Below are positions 8,298-12,622 of a stretch of DNA of 12,622 nucleotides, piece after piece; the first letter of the stretch is position 1; each line of letters starts with the position of its first letter. Source of the stretch: Smittium culicis (Eukaryota > Kickxellomycota > Harpellomycetes > Harpellales > Legeriomycetaceae). The stretch spans positions 1 to 12,622 of the forward strand of contig LSSN01002134.1 in NCBI GenBank assembly GCA_001970855.1, written 5' to 3'. The notes under the pieces were generated by a model. It was given only the letters and a program-made list of their open reading frames with translations, did no database searches and had not been told where the DNA came from. Made by a program: the position numbers and the translations under genes.

Positions 8298-10925
8298 TTA
8301 CCCAGGATCTTTTGACTTTTTGCTTCTAATAGACTTATTTGAGCTAGGTATATGGAATTCTATATCGTCACCTATTCCATTTACAGATCCACTTTTTAAT
8401 TTCAAATCAGAGCTATTAATGTTAGATGTTTTCGATAAAATAGGAGATGAATTATTGTAGCATTTTTCATTTTTAGTTTTTGAATTTAAACTGCCATTGA
8501 CAGGATTATGTACTTTGCTTAAAAAGCGGGAAAGTTTGTCTTTAACATCTTTATCATTTGCATATTCTGGTAATAATTTTCTAGAATCATAAATCGTTGA
8601 TTCTGGAACCACATCAGAGTCATATTGTAAAATTGTATTATTAAAAGAATTTTTAGGGGTTAAAGATGGCTTATTAATGGTAGTTGGAGTTTCAGGTACA
8701 AAAAATTCATCGCTAGTGTGTAAAGTCAAAGAATTCTCCATAGAAGATAAATTAGAGTTGTCACTATCGGAAAATACGGGGTCAAGAGAAATAGGTTTTT
8801 TATTAAAAAAAACAGTATTTGAAGAACAGTTATTTTTTGATATCAAATCGAGATTAAATTGCGAAAATGGTGTAGTTGGTGCTTGGGCCATTTTTCTTTT
8901 TTTTTGAGTAGTGCTAATAATAGGTTCATTTATCTTATTTGATTCTCGTGTGTCTAAAAATTCCTTTCTTGGCGTAAAGAAAGATTTGTTAATAGATAAA
9001 TTTTCATTAATATCTATATAGCTATCTATATCGGTCGCGGGTTTACTTTTTTCTTTTAAAAGACTATGATCATCTATTGATAAAAGAGTGCTGACTATTT
9101 TTTTAGAAGGAGAAGATATCTTTAAGTCAGCCTTTTCGGTTTGTAAATTCGTAACTGGGGTAAAGCCATACTGTAAAAGAGGTTTAGCTTTATTTGAATT
9201 ATTATATTTGGATGTTTTTGTTGGAGTATTTGCAATAAATAAATTGTTCCTCTCATGCTTAAAAACAGAATTAGCTAAAAAGTGATTAGTTGAAACATCA
9301 GAGGGTATACTAGACGCCTGTTTAGTGGATAAAATCCCTATTTTACTTTTACTATTACAAGATTCAAAAAACTTTTTAATCGAGTTATAATTTTTTTTTC
9401 TATTTCTCTTTTTAGATTTCGTCTTAATTATACTACCAGGTAAAGGGTCTAAGATTTTCTGAGATTTAGAAAATGATCTGTTGGGTTTTTTAGATGAATC
9501 TGTAGTTATAGGCGAGTTACTAATTAAATCGTTAATAAAGTCGTCACAGGCCTTGAAAGAGTTTGTATGAATCTTTTTTGCGCTACCAAGGATTTTAGAT
9601 TGAATGGAATTCCAAACTTTTTCATTACTAACCGCATGCTCAGAGCTTCTGAATGGAGTATTATATTTATTTTTAAACTTGTGAGGTTTATGCTTTATTT
9701 TTGAACTTTCTGGGCTAGTTTTTTTAATTCTAATGGCAGGAATACCAGAATTATCGTCTAAATTATTAATGGTATCCTCAAAAATAAAGTCATCATCAGA
9801 AAAACATATTTCTTCAAAGTTGAACTCTTCAAATTCATCTTTTTCTTGGAATGACTTGCTTTTTGATATTTTGCGGATTGAATCTACTTCGTTATCATTT
9901 GAAGAATCAAGAAAAGCGTTGTTATAAAATTCGCTACCCCACTCATCACAATCTATAAATTCTAGACTGTTATCTAGCGCAAAAGAATCAAATTTTTCTA
10001 GTATTTCATCCAGATCAGAATTTTCTATGTTTATATCATCACAATATCCGGATAAGCTCGATCTATTATCATTAGTTTTAGTAACCGTGTCCTTAAATCC
10101 ATTGATACCTCTAATGTTATAATCATTCTTATAGTTTAAAAAAATATCAATTATTTTTTTAAAATCCTTATTCTGAGTTATCATATTATTAGTTTGGTAG
10201 TTCACAGGTTCAATTTTAGTAATGATGTAGCTAGGTTGTACATTTGGCATAAGTGTGCTTGGATTTAAAGTGTCAAAGCTATTAGATTTTAAGCACATAA
10301 AGAACCAATTCCCTTCGAAAAAGTTTCTAATTGATCGCTGAGCATTGTCCAAGAAATTAGTATAGGGGAATGATAAAACATTTGATTTAAAGTCTACCTC
10401 ATGATTTTGATTAATATTGAATGAATTTAAAACCCAGGAATTTGGATCAACGCCAAATAACTCAGCTAACTGATTGCCAAAACATCTTATTTTGATGCTG
10501 ATGAATTTTTTACTAGAATTTAAGTGATTTCCATTTTTTAAATAATCAGCGCCTGAAATCGCTTGAAAACTCAAATGATATTTATAAATCCTTTTATTTA
10601 TAAATTTGTCGAACTTTTTTGGGGTGTTAATTATCCTCCCAAAATTAGAAACTCCGGGGGTTAAAGATTTGTTAAAATTACAGTTTAAATTTTCACAGAG
10701 TAGTTGTAGTTCTTTTTTCTGCGTATTATTTTTATTTTTTGTTGGAGAAGTGGTATTTGGGGATCTAAGTGCCTTAGAATGCTGATATTTTTTCTCGAAT
10801 GATTTGGACTTTATTTTTTTGTTACAGTAGGGGCAGTATTGAATAATTCCTATAGAACTAAGATTAGGATTAGAGTTTTTGGACAGAAATACTTTATTGA
10901 TAAGAAATATTCCATCGATATACAT
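8298..10925 (-). CDS. DDIAS/noxin-like protein with RPA1-C-type OB fold and zinc ribbon
   Basis: 875 residues in one open frame with no intron. Residues 1 to about 265 match the N-terminal domain of DDIAS (noxin; about 1000 residues in human): FLINKVFLSK at the start, a zinc ribbon (C31, C34, C77, C82), YKYHLSF (114-120), IKIRCFGNQLAELFG (144-158) and FEGNWFFMCLK (203-213). This is the RPA1 C-terminal OB-fold type, which in RPA binds single-stranded DNA. The two Cys pairs are separated by 42 residues of Ser/Lys/Asn-rich insert. The other 600 or so residues are low-complexity, with an acidic aromatic block (363-384), a basic KKRK (675-678) and many SP/TP sites. The start agrees with the family's N-terminus, and an in-frame stop lies further upstream with no earlier ATG between. 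A role in DNA damage or replication is inferred from the fold. RPA1 itself is less likely, since the fold is N-terminal here and the other OB folds are absent. Confidence 0.72.
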   Translation of the reverse strand: MYIDGIFLINKVFLSKNSNPNLSSIGIIQYCPYCNKKIKSKSFEKKYQHSKALRSPNTTSPTKNKNNTQKKELQLLCENLNCNFNKSLTPGVSNFGRIINTPKKFDKFINKRIYKYHLSFQAISGADYLKNGNHLNSSKKFISIKIRCFGNQLAELFGVDPNSWVLNSFNINQNHEVDFKSNVLSFPYTNFLDNAQRSIRNFFEGNWFFMCLKSNSFDTLNPSTLMPNVQPSYIITKIEPVNYQTNNMITQNKDFKKIIDIFLNYKNDYNIRGINGFKDTVTKTNDNRSSLSGYCDDINIENSDLDEILEKFDSFALDNSLEFIDCDEWGSEFYNNAFLDSSNDNEVDSIRKISKSKSFQEKDEFEEFNFEEICFSDDDFIFEDTINNLDDNSGIPAIRIKKTSPESSKIKHKPHKFKNKYNTPFRSSEHAVSNEKVWNSIQSKILGSAKKIHTNSFKACDDFINDLISNSPITTDSSKKPNRSFSKSQKILDPLPGSIIKTKSKKRNRKKNYNSIKKFFESCNSKSKIGILSTKQASSIPSDVSTNHFLANSVFKHERNNLFIANTPTKTSKYNNSNKAKPLLQYGFTPVTNLQTEKADLKISSPSKKIVSTLLSIDDHSLLKEKSKPATDIDSYIDINENLSINKSFFTPRKEFLDTRESNKINEPIISTTQKKRKMAQAPTTPFSQFNLDLISKNNCSSNTVFFNKKPISLDPVFSDSDNSNLSSMENSLTLHTSDEFFVPETPTTINKPSLTPKNSFNNTILQYDSDVVPESTIYDSRKLLPEYANDKDVKDKLSRFLSKVHNPVNGSLNSKTKNEKCYNNSSPILSKTSNINSSDLKLKSGSVNGIGDDIEFHIPSSNKSIRSKKSKDPG

Positions 10926-11096
10926 ATTAAAAACAAAGTTTAATTTTACTTTTTGACTTTTATTGATTCCTATACTCTACATTGAAAGCTTTTTCTGTAT
11001 AGCTAATTTTAGCCAACTAGATTCATTATAAGTAGTTTGACTTTTATTAATAGTAGCGTATTGATTGGCTGTTTTTTTTTGAAATAAATATTTAGG

Positions 11097-11325
11097 ATAC
11101 GTCAGAATCGACAAATCAAAGCTCTAATATTATTGTGTAATTCTAAGAATAAGGCTATTTGACATAGTTGAAAATGTAAAGATAGCTTTTCAAAGCTACG
11201 GTATACTAAATCCTCGCAAGGTAATTTGATTTTGAAGTTTAATGCATTTTAACAATTATCAGGGTTTGGAGTACACAGTTTACATGGAAATATCTTCTAG
11301 AAACAGGAGCGGCTCAGCTGCTTAA
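11097..11325 (+). pseudogene. Possible broken coding relic, unknown family
   Basis: A GC-richer patch whose translation reads like protein but is interrupted. After an acceptor-like ATATTTAG, one frame is open from 11097 to a TGA at 11160-11162 and includes RQNRQIKALILLCNSKNKAI. The next frame over then reads FDIVENVKIAFQSYG and ILNPRK up to 11220. A 42-nt stretch bounded by GTAATT and TTATCAG follows, with two in-frame TGAs, and then GLEYTVYMEISSRNRSGSAA (11263-11322) and TAA. The 42 nt could be a very short intron, and the frame change at about 11155 could be a frameshift or another junction. No start codon exists upstream within the spacer. I do not recognise the family; it may also be chance. 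Confidence 0.28.
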
Positions 11326-11448
11326 CACAACCCGGAGTGTTTTATACCAATATCCCTAAACTCAACAGATAAGAGTATTTAACTTTTAGCACATATTGTA
11401 AGAAATTCATTTTTTATCTACCAAGATGCATACTATCATGCTTTTATT

Positions 11449-11480
11449 AGCCCTTTAGCTAGAGGCTAGATCTAGGGGCT
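11449..11480 (+). repeat. Imperfect hairpin
   Basis: AGCCC at 11449-11453 pairs with GGGCT at 11476-11480. Inside, two CTAG palindromes flank AGG and can form an inner stem. It stands out because the flanks are almost pure A/T. No U run follows and no gene is adjacent, so its role is unknown. Confidence 0.3.
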
Positions 11481-12318
11481 CAATATTTCAACAAATTCAA
11501 TTTATTTGAACCGAGTTAAACTCAAAGCTTCACACATTCAATAAAAAATACTTTTATTTTAAGTATTACTAGGTAGAGATATCATTAAATTGAATGTTTT
11601 ATCTGAATTCTATGCACATGTGTTATGTAAGAAAATAGAAACAGATGCAGTATTTAATTTAGTTTCCTTATCTTTTGGTTTCATCCTATTTTGGTGAATA
11701 GATATAGAAATTTGATTGAAAAAGCTCGTAGCAAAGATCGCGAAAATCAAAATAGCATAATTAATTAAATCAATTCAAATTTATTTAAAACATAAGATAT
11801 TTATTAGCTTAAAATAAAATAATGATAAAAATCAATTTCAATTGTATCCCAAAATAATCTGGTTTTTTTGAACAGTAGGTATTTAAAAAAAGTGAGGCGT
11901 TTTTCATTTTTTTTTTGAATGAGCACTGAGATCAAATTTTAATCTTGGTATTATATTTTATATTGTATTTAAGAGCCATTTTAAAACACAAAGCTTGTAA
12001 GTTTAGCATTAACTATATTAGCAATACCATTTTTCAAGTTATAATCATTATAATAATTATTTTAAAGTAATCAAAAATAAAATGGAGAAAATCGTATTAG
12101 ATAAAAAACAATAATCTTAAATTCAAACATACAGTACTATGAACCAGATAAAAAACCCAAGGCTAATTTTAAAGATCTAAGTGGAGTAAATAAAAAAATG
12201 CGAAAAAAGTGGTCTAGTAACACCTAATTTTTTTTTTTTATCTACTGAAAAATTATTTAAATACCAATAAAAACATTGAAAATTAATTTAAAAAATATTA
12301 AAAACTTTTTAAAAAAAA

Positions 12319-12622
12319 TCAATTGACTCCCCTCCGCAGCTCTAGCGGCTCCGTACCCACTGAAAATTTGTATAACAGAGCCATTTTATCACTTATGTTC
12401 AGAAATACAAGTATCTGGTAACATGGATGCCATCCAAAAATTTCGCTGTTTCCAGCTAGAAATTTGGACCGGCGATGCCAGCGCGGAGCTTTTTTTTTTT
12501 TTTTTTCAAGAGAAATTTATTTATACAATAATAAAATTTAATAAAAACTAATTACAAAAGTATAAAAAAAGTAAAAAAATTTATAAAAAAATTATAAAAA
12601 TTTTCACCCGACTCCCCTCCGC
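12319..12622 (+). repeat. Repeated GC-rich element: one copy and the start of a second
   Basis: GACTCCCCTCCGC occurs at 12325-12337 and again at 12610-12622, 285 bp apart and in the same orientation. Just before it both copies share TCA at the same distance (TCANNNGACTCC). The first copy runs as a GC-rich block to 12489, then T17 (12490-12506), then pure A/T up to the second copy, which the window end cuts off. One plus-strand frame is open from 12327, just after a TGA, through the block and T tract; it includes YPLKICITEPFYHLCSEIQ and LEIWTGDASAEL. I recognise no protein. It fits a SINE-like or other dispersed or tandem element. The A-box and B-box of tRNA-derived SINEs were not found. Confidence 0.5.
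12484..12506 (+). terminator. Stem 3' arm plus T17: possible Pol III-type terminator
   Basis: CGGAGC at 12484-12489 is followed at once by 17 T. It can pair with GCTCCG at 12348-12353, and the overlapping GCGGAG (12483-12488) can pair with CTCCGC at 12332-12337. A closing stem that joins the 5' end to a 3' end followed by U residues is the layout of many RNA polymerase III transcripts. The T run could instead be the reverse of a retroposon poly(A) tail. Confidence 0.3.

Larger units (their letters stand above)
10926..12318. other. A/T-rich spacer upstream of the DDIAS-like gene
   Basis: It must contain the promoter of the minus-strand gene, but no clear element stands out. There is no ATG on the plus strand between 10926 and about 11180. 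Two items are listed separately: a possible coding relic (11097-11325) and a hairpin (11449-11480). From about 11500 to 12310 it is nearly pure A/T-rich sequence in which I see nothing else. Confidence 0.5.

Noticed and set aside
8286..8302. Donor-like GGGTAAAC at the end of the DDIAS-like frame, suggesting a further 3' exon
   Set aside because: No convincing acceptor with an open, protein-like exon follows, so the TAA at 8298-8300 is taken as the end, with some doubt.
8677..9927. Three plus-strand frames (8677-8907, 9088-9285, 9733-9927)
   Set aside because: All are antisense to the disordered tail of the DDIAS-like gene, where Ser/Lys/Asn codons leave the opposite strand open.
8298..10925. 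Calling the minus-strand gene RPA1/Rfa1
   Set aside because: RPA1 carries this fold at its C-terminus after three other OB folds; here it starts at residue 1 and is followed by a long disordered tail.
1..12622. tRNA, rRNA, snRNA, CRISPR or bacterial-type operon signals
   Set aside because: No cloverleaf with B-box, no rRNA or U6-like segment and no regularly spaced repeat array was found on reading both strands; the intron structure excludes a bacterial context.

Overview
The window looks like nuclear DNA from an A+T-rich eukaryote, most likely an early-diverging fungus. The evidence is one gene split by six short GT-AG introns (93-180 nt), the standard genetic code, Ser/Asn/Lys-rich disordered protein tails, long A/T-rich spacers, and no bacterial operon or ribosome-binding signals. 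A gut fungus of the Harpellales/Kickxellomycotina type would fit, but this is a guess from composition and gene style; the lineage cannot be fixed without a search.

Layout. 1-148 is a GC-richer island of unclear nature. 149-2230 is spacer with a few weak signals. 2231-6376 (+) is a seven-exon gene rebuilt here for an SNM1A/Pso2-type DNA cross-link repair nuclease of about 1144 residues: UBZ4 zinc finger, long disordered linker, then the full metallo-beta-lactamase/beta-CASP domain. Its pieces appear as four separate open frames, but the splice phases join them exactly and also recover two short exons that carry essential motifs. 6377-8297 is a 1.9-kb spacer between convergent genes. 8298-10925 (-) is an uninterrupted 875-residue gene. 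Its first ~265 residues match the N-terminal RPA1-C-like OB fold with zinc ribbon of DDIAS (noxin), followed by a ~600-residue disordered, acidic and phospho-site-rich tail. 10926-12318 is spacer holding a possible broken coding relic (11097-11325) and a hairpin. 12319-12622 holds one copy and the start of a second copy of a GC-rich repeated element with a T17 tract.

Together, the two real genes are both genome-maintenance candidates: a DNA 5'-exonuclease for interstrand cross-link repair and a probable single-strand-DNA-binding OB-fold protein. They are convergent, so they do not share a promoter, and any functional link is inference. The most notable point is the DDIAS-like protein, a family best known from vertebrates, in what looks like a fungal genome beside the SNM1A/Pso2 gene.
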